Source: a virus. Taken from it: a stretch of DNA of 30,538 bases. The notes below the pieces were generated by a model, which saw only the letters and a program-made list of their open reading frames with translations, was not told where the DNA came from and did no database searches. A program made the position numbers and the translations under genes. The stretch spans positions 1-30,538 of the IMG/VR virus record IMGVR_UViG_3300009553_000058. One strand, written 5' to 3'. Every line of letters starts with the position of its first letter. Position 1 is the first letter of the stretch. Of the stretch, positions 13,049 to 20,340 are shown piece by piece.

Positions 13049-13504
13049 CTAACATTGATAGCGGTGTGGGAACTCTGATCCTGGGATCAGTGTGATGACT
13101 GGCCTGAACCAACCCCCTTTGTTATCCAGTCCGTGGTGCCGGTCGATCACCTCGAGAGCGTCCGAGGGATATCGCTCGCGCATTACCTGAGTCCCTTCGT
13201 CACTGATAGTGTAGTGGGCTAGACCAAGCAGGTACGGTACGTACCCTGGATGGAAGCCCAGCACCGCATCCTTCTCTAGACATGTGTTGGGATAGCCCAG
13301 GACCATCGTGCAACTGCTGTAGCACGCCCCGCGGACTACTACCCGTACGTTGTCCTGATAGAGCTTGTCGTACCGGCGAGTGTAGGCCACTATGTCGCCG
13401 CCACCATCTGCGTCGATGTACGTAGTCTTTATGACCGCCGCGCCACCAGCGAGCGCGGCAACTGCTATGCCAACGGCAGCCCCCTTCTTGACTGAGGGGA
13501 TCAT
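13049..13504 (-). CDS. Signal-anchored ClpP/crotonase-like serine protease candidate, 151 aa
   Basis: Residues 4-25 form a signal peptide or membrane anchor (KKGAAVGIAVAALAGGAAVI). The body resembles periplasmic ClpP-fold proteins common in alphaproteobacteria: GGGDIVAYTRRYDKLY (34-49, glycine loop and helix), then VVVRGACYSSCTMVLG (55-70) with the candidate nucleophile S63 inside a CxSxC motif, then LGFHPGY with H85. In the ClpP fold this order gives the oxyanion loop, Ser and His. C61, C65 and C75 suggest a disulphide, fitting export. It lies in the lysis cassette, overlapping its upstream neighbour by ATGA. The gene may modify the envelope during lysis or act in exclusion. The fold call is from motifs only. 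Confidence 0.6.
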   Translation of the reverse strand: MIPSVKKGAAVGIAVAALAGGAAVIKTTYIDADGGGDIVAYTRRYDKLYQDNVRVVVRGACYSSCTMVLGYPNTCLEKDAVLGFHPGYVPYLLGLAHYTISDEGTQVMRERYPSDALEVIDRHHGLDNKGGWFRPVITLIPGSEFPHRYQC

Positions 13505-13689
13505 CCGCGTGCCCTCTCTGCTGCATCAAGTGCCACACGAACGACATTGAGTAGCATCTGTCGGCCTTCGGGACTCTTGAACTTCTCTACAACCATACTG
13601 TGAAACATGAAGTCGTGAGAGTCCAGCTCCTGTACGAGCCGGGCGTACGCCGCGTCGAACGCAGCATTCTGTTCCTTGACCGTGCTCAT
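13501..13689 (-). CDS. Helical small protein of the lysis cassette, 62 aa
   Basis: This is a soluble, mostly helical protein (MSTVKEQNAAFDAAYARLVQELDSHDFMFHSMVVEKFKSPEGRQMLLNVVRVALDAAERARG). GGAGG precedes the start, and both ends overlap neighbours by ATGA. No signal peptide or motif is seen. Its place among lysis genes is the only functional hint. Confidence 0.65.
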   Translation of the reverse strand: MSTVKEQNAAFDAAYARLVQELDSHDFMFHSMVVEKFKSPEGRQMLLNVVRVALDAAERARG

Positions 13690-13895
13690 CCGTCGTCCCT
13701 CCTTGTAAGGGCTTTTTCCGTGATCTGCTTCGCATTATACGCTTGCTGTTGCAGATCGAGTTCCTGTTTGAGTTGCTGACCGCGCTGGATCGTCCGATTG
13801 ACGATCAAGACGATCAGCACGACAGCCGGGCCAGCACCCAATGTAAAAATGGCAAACGCCGCTGGTCCCCCCATCTGCATGAAGTCATGGAACAT
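13686..13895 (-). CDS. Holin-like membrane protein, 69 aa
   Basis: One strong hydrophobic helix (FAIFTLGAGPAVVLIVLIV, about residues 14-32) follows a short N-terminus, then a basic-polar amphipathic tail (NRTIQRGQQLKQELDLQQQAYNAKQITEKALTRRDDG). A single-pass protein of this size beside a peptidoglycan-binding protein and a lysozyme suits a holin, antiholin or i-spanin. AGGAG lies 6 bases before the ATG. It overlaps the upstream gene by 11 bases and the downstream one by ATGA. Confidence 0.65.
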   Translation of the reverse strand: MFHDFMQMGGPAAFAIFTLGAGPAVVLIVLIVNRTIQRGQQLKQELDLQQQAYNAKQITEKALTRRDDG

Positions 13896-14316
13896 CTGTT
13901 GCTCCTAGATGTTTGTTCATCAGACCCATCAGTGCCGTCTGAACGAGGTTCCCAGCCCAGCCGTCCACGGTCAGGCCCAACTGGGCCTGAAAGGCCTTGA
14001 CCGCCGCGGCAGTCTTGGGACCATAGACCCCATCGACTACCAAGTTGGGACTTGGTGTCACAAAGGCATTGAGCCCGCCCTGTATCCACTTGTTGAGGTC
14101 CGTGTCGTACTGGGTCATGGCCACCGCAGCAATGTGCAGCGCGGGTTTGACCCCGGGGAACAGCAGTCCGCCAAGGGTCTCGAGGGGTTCCGCCAAGTGT
14201 GGAAGAGTCTCTCTGATCTTACTTACTATGTCGTCGTTGTTCTGCGCTATGGTCACGATACTGTTGATTGCGCTCGCCGATGACATCAGCATCGGTATCA
14301 GGGCTAACCAGTTCAT
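13885..14316 (-). CDS. Peptidoglycan-binding protein with N-terminal hydrophobic segment, 143 aa
   Basis: The C-terminal half holds a peptidoglycan-binding domain of the PG_binding_1 type (VDGVYGPKTAAAVKAFQAQLGLTVDGWAGNLVQTAL), with the usual D-G-x-x-G-P-x-T and F-Q signature. The N-terminus (MNWLALIPMLMSSASAINSIV) is a weak signal or anchor. No catalytic domain is present, so it probably works with the separate lysozyme encoded just upstream. The ATG at 14316 (AGGA 6 bases upstream) is preferred to a TTG at 14322. Confidence 0.75.
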   Translation of the reverse strand: MNWLALIPMLMSSASAINSIVTIAQNNDDIVSKIRETLPHLAEPLETLGGLLFPGVKPALHIAAVAMTQYDTDLNKWIQGGLNAFVTPSPNLVVDGVYGPKTAAAVKAFQAQLGLTVDGWAGNLVQTALMGLMNKHLGATDVP

Positions 14317-14318
14317 GT

Positions 14319-14885
14319 TCAATCCTCTCTAACAAAGTGTATAGTTGGGTCCATCTCAGCCAATACCTTCAGTATTGGCGCTACTCCCGGTTGAGTATCC
14401 CAGGTCGTGGCCGAGAATACTCCATCCTTCACATACTTCCCAGCACGTTGGACACTCGTACCGCCCCAAAGATACGGAGAGGGCAACCCCCGAAGTTCAT
14501 AGCCCGTCCCATTGTACAACTCCATATAGTAGAGTTGCTTCTCGAGGCGCCAGTCCCTCACACTGGTCAGTCCGTCATGCTTGAGCGACCAGACTGCACT
14601 CTCTTCGAAGTTCTGGAACGGCCCAGAAATGGGAATGTGAGTGGACCTTCGATCCCAGGGATCACCTTGCGCGAGCGACCGAGAGAAGTCATTATTCGAC
14701 TCTCGCAGGTGGATCAGTGCAATCATGTACCAGGGTACGCCCGTCCGGGCTTCGATAGGAGTGTACCTATATTTCAGTGCTATGAAATGATGGGCAATGT
14801 TCTCGAACTCCCGGCGCCGCCCGGGCTTGATGACCATCGAGTCCCACTGCTTAGCATACACTGGCCACTTGAGAGAGTATCTCAT
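14319..14885 (-). CDS. Endolysin, lysozyme-like muramidase, 188 aa
   Basis: The protein matches the single-domain lysozyme family common in alphaproteobacteria and their phages. Conserved blocks are ARTGVPWYMIALIHLRESNNDFSRSLAQGDPW with the likely catalytic E62, then YYMELYNGTGYE and SPYLWGGTSVQRAGKYVKDG. It cleaves peptidoglycan and would need a holin for release, since no signal peptide is visible. It stands at the head of the lysis cassette, directly after the structural genes; its ATG follows the previous stop without a gap (TAGATG). Confidence 0.8.
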   Translation of the reverse strand: MRYSLKWPVYAKQWDSMVIKPGRRREFENIAHHFIALKYRYTPIEARTGVPWYMIALIHLRESNNDFSRSLAQGDPWDRRSTHIPISGPFQNFEESAVWSLKHDGLTSVRDWRLEKQLYYMELYNGTGYELRGLPSPYLWGGTSVQRAGKYVKDGVFSATTWDTQPGVAPILKVLAEMDPTIHFVRED

Positions 14886-15218
14886 CTAGTCCACCACTGC
14901 TATGGAGCCGAGCACTAAAGGTACTATCTCCGCGCCATCATCCAGTAGGAGGATGACCTCGTAAGTGTTGGGATCGAGAGCCCCCATACGATCCGCCGAA
15001 CAGGTCCACTGGATGATCCCGAGCGAGGGCAGAGTGATGTCCCCGTTGGTCATAGTGAGGATCAACTCGTCGAACTTGGTCGAGGGATCCTTCAGCTTCA
15101 GGGTGATCTCGGTCAGAGCAGAGAAGTCATAGAGACTATCGTCCTCGATACTCGTGACCTCTATGTTATCTGCCCAGGTTCCGTAGATCGTAGTTGGCGA
15201 GAGCGGGCCAGCGTACAT
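14886..15218 (-). CDS. Beta-rich structural protein, 110 aa
   Basis: The sequence is rich in alternating hydrophobic strands (NIEVTSIEDDSLYDFSALTEITLKLKDPSTKFDELILTMTNGDITLPSLGIIQWTCS, then TYEVILLLDDGAEIVPLVLGSIAVVD), typical of small beta-sandwich virion or baseplate proteins. AGAGG lies 6 bases before the ATG. It is located between the collar/fibre gene and the lysozyme. I know no exact family; an attachment or fibre-tip role would suit the position. Confidence 0.6.
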   Translation of the reverse strand: MYAGPLSPTTIYGTWADNIEVTSIEDDSLYDFSALTEITLKLKDPSTKFDELILTMTNGDITLPSLGIIQWTCSADRMGALDPNTYEVILLLDDGAEIVPLVLGSIAVVD

Positions 15219-15227
15219 GGTGTGCCT

Positions 15228-16412
15228 CTAGAGTTTGATGAACCAGGTTACCATCCGGACTAGCGGCATGTTGTCGAAGGCTGTACCACTCCCCACTGAA
15301 CTGGTAGTGAACGTATGCGAGTGCGTCCCGTCGGAAGTGATAGTGAATGTGTGGGTGTGCAGTGCGGACTCCGCATTGCTCGTGAAGGTGTGCGTATGTG
15401 GAGCACCCTCGCCCGGCGTAGTGTTCAGTCCGACCGATACACTTGAAGTATTTGGCCCGCCCGTCCCAGCTGTGTACCCAGTGACAGCCGTCAGACCGCC
15501 GCCGGAGGCAAATCCACCTAGGGTCGTTAGGGCGGGTATAGCATGAACGTGCGCGTCGGTGATACCAGTGTGAGTATGCTGCGTGGCCGCACTGTCCGTC
15601 GTTCCAGTATGGGCGTGCGCGGGGAACTCCGTTGAGGTAGTGTACGCCCCGCCGTGAGCATGAGAGCCATCACTCGAGGTCGAGCCCGTGTGCGTATGGG
15701 CTGGTATGTTGGCCGTGGCGAGTGTCTTGGCATTGGCACCAGCCAGCCCGGCCGCGATGATAGCGCTCCCTACCGAGAACGTCTGAGCAGCATACGCCCC
15801 GGCCGCGGTCGAGCCCATATCGTCCAACCCTGCCATAGTGGTCCCGCGCATGTCTGGCAGGGTAATCGTTTTGTTCGCTGCAAAGTCAACCGCGGCGGAG
15901 CCCCCACGGCCACTGGACACTGGCGCTACCGCGTCGGTCAGGTTGTTCCACAGATACGTAAAGAGCGTACTCGTGTCCGCGTTGGCTCGCTCTGTGGCCA
16001 CTGAGGTGGCCGAGCCGATCGTCCGTCCATTCAGCCGAACGTACCCTGTCTTAGTAGTGTTGACAAACTCAGCGTGGATCATCCCTGTCTGCACCGTGTT
16101 CAGTGGGTCCACTGTCACAGTCAGATCGACCGGGTCTGGATTAGGGATGTTCTGAGTGAACGTCAACTGTACATTGTTCGCGTCCGTGACCTGCACATCA
16201 TACGCCAGTATGTAGGGAACGAACACGTCAGGCCAGCGTCCATTCGCGTCGGCCAGCAGTGGATGCGGATGTGCCGCGGACGCCCCTGCATCCTGAAAGA
16301 CTGTCAGGGCTGTGGTAGTCCCGCCCGTAAAGAAGTAAGCCTTGGCGCCAGCGGCGCGAATGTCATCGGCGTACCGCTCTACCGTGCCCGACCTGTTCCA
16401 GAGGCTGCCCAT
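15228..16412 (-). CDS. Tail collar/fibre protein with HxH repeats, 394 aa
   Basis: The N-terminal 100 residues (YFFTGGTTTALTVFQDAGASAAHPHPLLADANGRWPDVFVP) resemble the particle-binding domain of phage tail fibres. A collar-like section (TTMAGLDDMGSTAAGAYAAQTFSVGS with TLPDMRG) precedes a histidine-rich distal part with eight HxH pairs (HTHT, HAHG, HAHT, HTHT, HVHA, HTHT, HTHT, HSHT). Such pairs bind metal ions along the axis of T4 gp12-like trimers. The C-terminus (FDNMPLVRMVTWFIKL) is the usual end of collar-domain proteins. It is likely a receptor-contacting fibre, additional to the tail spike at 20341. Confidence 0.8.
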   Translation of the reverse strand: MGSLWNRSGTVERYADDIRAAGAKAYFFTGGTTTALTVFQDAGASAAHPHPLLADANGRWPDVFVPYILAYDVQVTDANNVQLTFTQNIPNPDPVDLTVTVDPLNTVQTGMIHAEFVNTTKTGYVRLNGRTIGSATSVATERANADTSTLFTYLWNNLTDAVAPVSSGRGGSAAVDFAANKTITLPDMRGTTMAGLDDMGSTAAGAYAAQTFSVGSAIIAAGLAGANAKTLATANIPAHTHTGSTSSDGSHAHGGAYTTSTEFPAHAHTGTTDSAATQHTHTGITDAHVHAIPALTTLGGFASGGGLTAVTGYTAGTGGPNTSSVSVGLNTTPGEGAPHTHTFTSNAESALHTHTFTITSDGTHSHTFTTSSVGSGTAFDNMPLVRMVTWFIKL

Positions 16413-16414
16413 CT

Positions 16415-17554
16415 CTATGGTCCTTTCAAGACGTCACTGAGGGTCAAATCTGTCCCCAGGTTATTGTTCAGATTGCGAGTCGCGAGATCGAGCGAGGCCT
16501 TTGCCTCCGGACTGAACTTAGCTCGTGCGGCCCGCTCGTACACCCTCACCCAGTTAGCCACACTCGCGGCCTTGCCGGGGGTAGATAGGGCCCCTTTCAT
16601 GGAGGGTAGCGCCGCCTCGAGGGCGGCGATTGGTGCCGTCGTGCGAGCAGTTACAGTATTGATACTCTTGATATGTGGTTCGATCGCAGACTGCATCGCC
16701 TGCTCTTTGGCACTCAGGTTGGAGGGTGACTCTGGATTGAGTCTGTCCTTCAGTTCCACACCCTTTCGCACGGCTCCGAACTCCCGCACTAACTGCGGCG
16801 GTAACAGTGGCGATGGCGGAGGCGAAGGTGTTACCGGCCCGGGCATCTCGATGGGTGCGCCCGTACTCTCCGGGGGCATCTCTCCAGTATCCCGTAGTCG
16901 TTGAGCTACCCGTTTGGCCTCGGCCTGAGCCCTGAGAACTTCTGGTGACTGCGATCGAGGAACTGGCTGATACTCTAACTGGAGTGGTGGAGGTGGCGGC
17001 TCGGGTACTGTCCTCGTTGGCATAGTTGGAGAGCGGGGACTGGTCCGAGCGAGCATACTACCCCATACTGCTTCGGGGATAGCATTCTCTGGATGCTGTA
17101 CCAGGTCTGGACGTTGACCCTGCGCGGCTTCGCCCGCAGTTCGGACCAGTCCAATCAATCCGCTGATTGGCCCTTTAGGCTCGACGTTCTTCAGGAACCG
17201 TTGAACCTTGGAGTCCTCCTCGATCGGAGTAAAACCCTTGGGTACCGGGAACTCCTTGGACTCGTCTATCGGAGTGAACCCCTTCGGCACAGGAAACTCT
17301 GCGGGTGTATCAGGCGTAGGCACTGGCCCCGCGATGACCTTAGTGGGATCGAGGAACCTCTCGCGTGTTCCGGGCATAACTGGTCGTCCGGGCGGGGGCT
17401 GTTGCTCGATATAGTCTCCCATCGGGTCAGAGCTGAACGGAGCAAACCGCTGCCGGAACGTATCCACTGATGGATCGACCGGGTTGAGTCTGCCTGCTCG
17501 CCCGAGCGCGGGCGGGATCGTATCTGACTCTAGTTGGTCAAAGCGAGTTGCCAT
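16415..17554 (-). CDS. Putative internal virion protein, Pro-rich, 379 aa
   Basis: The start at 17554 (MATRFDQLESD) is preferred over 17581 because GGAG lies 7 bases upstream. The N-terminal half is proline-rich and probably disordered and contains a tandem duplication, EFPVPKGFTPI twice with a 15-residue period (17222-17298). The C-terminal third is helical (AKEQAMQSAIEPHIKSINTVTARTTAPIAALEAALPSM). The location between tail spike and fibre genes, after two other such proteins, fits an ejection protein set like P22 gp7/gp16/gp20, but similarity is not evident. Confidence 0.6.
   Translation of the reverse strand: MATRFDQLESDTIPPALGRAGRLNPVDPSVDTFRQRFAPFSSDPMGDYIEQQPPPGRPVMPGTRERFLDPTKVIAGPVPTPDTPAEFPVPKGFTPIDESKEFPVPKGFTPIEEDSKVQRFLKNVEPKGPISGLIGLVRTAGEAAQGQRPDLVQHPENAIPEAVWGSMLARTSPRSPTMPTRTVPEPPPPPLQLEYQPVPRSQSPEVLRAQAEAKRVAQRLRDTGEMPPESTGAPIEMPGPVTPSPPPSPLLPPQLVREFGAVRKGVELKDRLNPESPSNLSAKEQAMQSAIEPHIKSINTVTARTTAPIAALEAALPSMKGALSTPGKAASVANWVRVYERAARAKFSPEAKASLDLATRNLNNNLGTDLTLSDVLKGP
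17222..17298 (-). repeat. Tandem 45-bp-period coding duplication
   Basis: Two copies of about 32 bases, starting at 17222 and 17267, encode EFPVPKGFTPI twice. They differ at several third positions, so the duplication is not recent. Confidence 0.7.
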
Positions 17555-19199
17555 TGCCTTGCTCCGGGACCATAGTCCCATCTGGACCCATTATGTAGAT
17601 ACCGCCATCTGGTCCTCTGAACCTCTTGTTTGGAGGTGACGTCCGCCGAGAACTTGCCGGGGGAGGTGTCTGTGCCGCCTTCGCCTCCTCCTGAAGAGCC
17701 TTGTCGATCTTGAGTCTCAACTGAGTTGGATTACCGTTGCCGTAGGTGAGTAGCCCCTTGTCACCATACTTCTTAGCGACCGCGTCCTGAACTCTCTGGT
17801 CCATTCCAACTGTAGTCGCCCGCGGATTGTCCTTGAGATAGTCCCGAGCAACCTGGGCCTGGAGCTTGTACCGGTCTGCGACTTCACTCATGAAGCCCAT
17901 TACCTTCTCAGAACCACCCTTGGTCATGAGCAGACTCGAGAAGGCATCGGCCATATACTTGCGGTCTGGGTCGGATATCTGACGACCGAGCCCGCCGAGC
18001 ATTGCAATGACAGCCTGATTGCTTATGGCTCGATAGGCCTCACGGAGTGCAGTGGGCTCAGTGATATTCTTTATTTGCTCTGGCGAAAACAGTGGTGGTA
18101 CGCCGATTGATTTGAGCTTGTCGTTCACCGAGCCAATCAGACTAGTGACCTCGTCGATATAGCCAGGCTCGCCGGGCGCGAACCTCGGGTTCTTCGCTAT
18201 ATTAGCTAGGGCAGCTACCGAGTGGATAACCTCGTCGGCCTTCTGGTCCTTGCCCCGGTAGTCCTTCTCGTAGGCATCGTTGGCCTTCAGAGCCAGCGCA
18301 GGGGCATTCTGTGTATCAATCTTCCAGTTAGTATAGGTCTGGAGTGGCAGGCCATTTTTGTAATTATCGGCCTGCTCATTATACCATTCCTTATACTTCG
18401 GTTCGAGTGTAGGATCGCTGTTAATCTTGTCCTTGTGGGCCTGGGCAATTGCCGCTCGTTGTGCAGTAGCCCTTGGTCCCATCTGTGCCTGTGCAGCATT
18501 CAACGCGGCCGCCTCACCTGCACTCGCCGAGCCTGGAGCAGGAGGCATGGTCGGAGTGGCCTGCGGCGCCGGAGGCGCTTGCGGAGGCGGCGGGGGTGGG
18601 GGTAAACCCCCTGCACCCAAGAACGGTACAGCACCCGTGGGGGGTGGGGCGGTGTCTGGTGTCGGCGGGGGTCCGGTCAGTTTCATACCGGCCATATCAG
18701 GCGGAGGCGCGGCTTCCGACTGTGGCCCCATCTGCGGTACTCCCGGCGGAGGTGGCGGCAACTGAGAGGGAGACAGACCCTGTGGCATTGGTGCTGGCCC
18801 AGGAGGGGCCGCTGGAGGCTCTGGGAACGAGGGTACAGGCGGACCCTCTCGCAGTGGAGGTGCTCCAGGCGCTCCGGGTGCCCTGCCGCCGAGAAGTGCA
18901 GATACAGCGGGGGCAACACTTCCTATGTAGGATACGTCTCGAGCCCGCGTAATGTCAGCATTCTCGCGGGCCTGTGCGGCAGTCGAGAGTCGCATACCAG
19001 CCTCGATCCCGCCCTTAGTACCCAGGGCGAAGGCCCTCGCCGCTGCATCGCGCAAGTCCTTAATACTCCCGGACTTGAGTGTGCCGAGCGTATCCTTGAG
19101 CTGCTGCGACTCCTGTGCAGCAGTATACGTCTCTGGTAGATCGCCCAGGATACTGAAGTCGATCTTCGGCAGATGCAGATTGGGAAACATATCAGCCAT
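17538..19199 (-). CDS. Putative internal virion/ejection protein, poly-Pro rich, 553 aa
   Basis: The start is the ATG at 19199 (AGGTGG 6 bases upstream, one base after the previous stop) rather than the GTG at 19208. Domain order: a helical N-terminus (about 1-95), a long proline/alanine/glycine linker with PPPPPP runs (about 100-225), and a large helical C-terminal domain (QAHKDKINSDPTLEPKYKEWYNEQADNYKNG onward), ending in a short glycine-rich tail. The helical C-terminal domain is typical of proteins ejected with the DNA. It overlaps the next gene by 17 bases. No enzymatic motif is seen. Confidence 0.65.
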   Translation of the reverse strand: MADMFPNLHLPKIDFSILGDLPETYTAAQESQQLKDTLGTLKSGSIKDLRDAAARAFALGTKGGIEAGMRLSTAAQARENADITRARDVSYIGSVAPAVSALLGGRAPGAPGAPPLREGPPVPSFPEPPAAPPGPAPMPQGLSPSQLPPPPPGVPQMGPQSEAAPPPDMAGMKLTGPPPTPDTAPPPTGAVPFLGAGGLPPPPPPPQAPPAPQATPTMPPAPGSASAGEAAALNAAQAQMGPRATAQRAAIAQAHKDKINSDPTLEPKYKEWYNEQADNYKNGLPLQTYTNWKIDTQNAPALALKANDAYEKDYRGKDQKADEVIHSVAALANIAKNPRFAPGEPGYIDEVTSLIGSVNDKLKSIGVPPLFSPEQIKNITEPTALREAYRAISNQAVIAMLGGLGRQISDPDRKYMADAFSSLLMTKGGSEKVMGFMSEVADRYKLQAQVARDYLKDNPRATTVGMDQRVQDAVAKKYGDKGLLTYGNGNPTQLRLKIDKALQEEAKAAQTPPPASSRRTSPPNKRFRGPDGGIYIMGPDGTMVPEQGNGNSL

Positions 19200-19200
19200 G

Positions 19201-20331
19201 TTAGCCACCTATCCTGGGATACGGTCCCACCGAAGGTCCACCACCGGCGGGTAGCAGTCCTGCGAGTGTCGTGGGCGATCCCGCTGCAGCCTTTGCCGCG
19301 TTCAGTCCTAGGTTCCACAAGTTGGTTGACCCGTACATATCCGCTGTGCCTTCGGCACCGTAGGTCGAGCCGTAGAGTGGGTTCTGTTGTCCCGTGTAGT
19401 TGGTCTGCAGTTGGGTCATCTGGCCCAGCAAGTTGGCCTGCTGTATCGCCGCCTGCAGATCAGCATTGGCCGTTGCCGTCCCACCTGTCATGGCGATGTC
19501 GCCCAGCGTCTTACCCGTCCCGGTGTAGACTCCAGAGATATCCCGGCCACCCTGAGAGTACAGATCGGCCAGCCTCGAGCCCGTGTTCATATAGATATTG
19601 GCCGCGCCCGTGCCACCTGCGAGGGCGGCATTGGCTCGACCGCCAGCCGCTGTTCCGGCCCCACTCAGGGCCAGTGGAGCATAGAGTCCTTGCCGGGCCC
19701 GCAGGGCCGCCATGTAGTTGTCCCACTCCTTGTTAGCCGCGTTCGTAACATACTCGCCCGCGGCCGCTAGAGTGTTCCCGCCCGGAGCCATCCCCGCTGC
19801 ATTGGCCCCGCGAACAACTCCCTGTAGACCCTGTTCGGTGGAGAACTGATATCCCGGACTTGTAGTGAACGCCGCCCGCGAGCGCGCAATTCCTTCGGGG
19901 CCATTCAGCCCCAATGCATCAGCCTCTGCCTGCGAGGTCGAGCTTGTATATCCACTGTACTGATTAGAAATATCAGAGACCGGATTATACGCTGCGCCTG
20001 CTGCCGTAGCACCGCCTGTAATAGCCGCTAGGGCCGGATCGACCGCACTCGTCAGCGCATTCGCCCCGGCGTACTGTCCACTCTGCAGTGCGGCAAGCGC
20101 ATTGGGCTGAGCGCCCTCGACATAGCCCGTCGCGGCGTTCACACCTCCTGTGATGGCGTTGGTCGCCCCTGTGGCACCAGCAGTCAGCGCTCCAAGGCCC
20201 TGCCCTGTATTGCCAGAGATGTTCTGGGTAGTCAGAGCGTTCTGTGTATCCAGGTACTGGCGCTGCTTCGCCGCCGCGGCCTTAATCGGATCACCAGTGA
20301 ACGCATTCGTAAAGATATCTGTAAGGGCCAT
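19201..20331 (-). CDS. DNA-transfer/ejection-like virion protein, Ala/Gly rich, 376 aa
   Basis: The segment SPGYQFSTEQGLQGVVRGANAAGMAPGGNTLAAAGEYVTNAANKEWDNYMAALRARQGLYAP is a recurrent block in phage proteins annotated as DNA transfer or internal virion proteins. Flanking regions are alanine/glycine-rich with low complexity (GATGATNAITGGVNAATG). AGGAGGGG precedes the ATG. In P22-like phages such proteins leave the head with the DNA and help it cross the periplasm. Assigned by pattern and position after the tail spike. Confidence 0.65.
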   Translation of the reverse strand: MALTDIFTNAFTGDPIKAAAAKQRQYLDTQNALTTQNISGNTGQGLGALTAGATGATNAITGGVNAATGYVEGAQPNALAALQSGQYAGANALTSAVDPALAAITGGATAAGAAYNPVSDISNQYSGYTSSTSQAEADALGLNGPEGIARSRAAFTTSPGYQFSTEQGLQGVVRGANAAGMAPGGNTLAAAGEYVTNAANKEWDNYMAALRARQGLYAPLALSGAGTAAGGRANAALAGGTGAANIYMNTGSRLADLYSQGGRDISGVYTGTGKTLGDIAMTGGTATANADLQAAIQQANLLGQMTQLQTNYTGQQNPLYGSTYGAEGTADMYGSTNLWNLGLNAAKAAAGSPTTLAGLLPAGGGPSVGPYPRIGG

Positions 20332-20340
20332 TGACCCCTC

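Noticed and set aside
13589-13596. AACCATAC at 13589 as another operator half-site
   Set aside because: It is a single half-site within a coding region with no partner arm, expected by chance.
14268-14918. Open frame of 216 codons on the + strand over the lysozyme and neighbours
   Set aside because: It crosses several well-supported - strand genes, including a recognisable lysozyme.
15228-16412. Diversity-generating variable region in the fibre protein
   Set aside because: No reverse transcriptase or template repeat is in the window, and the repeats are explained by HxH shaft motifs.
16074-16904. 276-codon + strand frame opposite the fibre and Pro-rich genes
   Set aside because: It is antisense to two structural genes and its translation shows no domain pattern.
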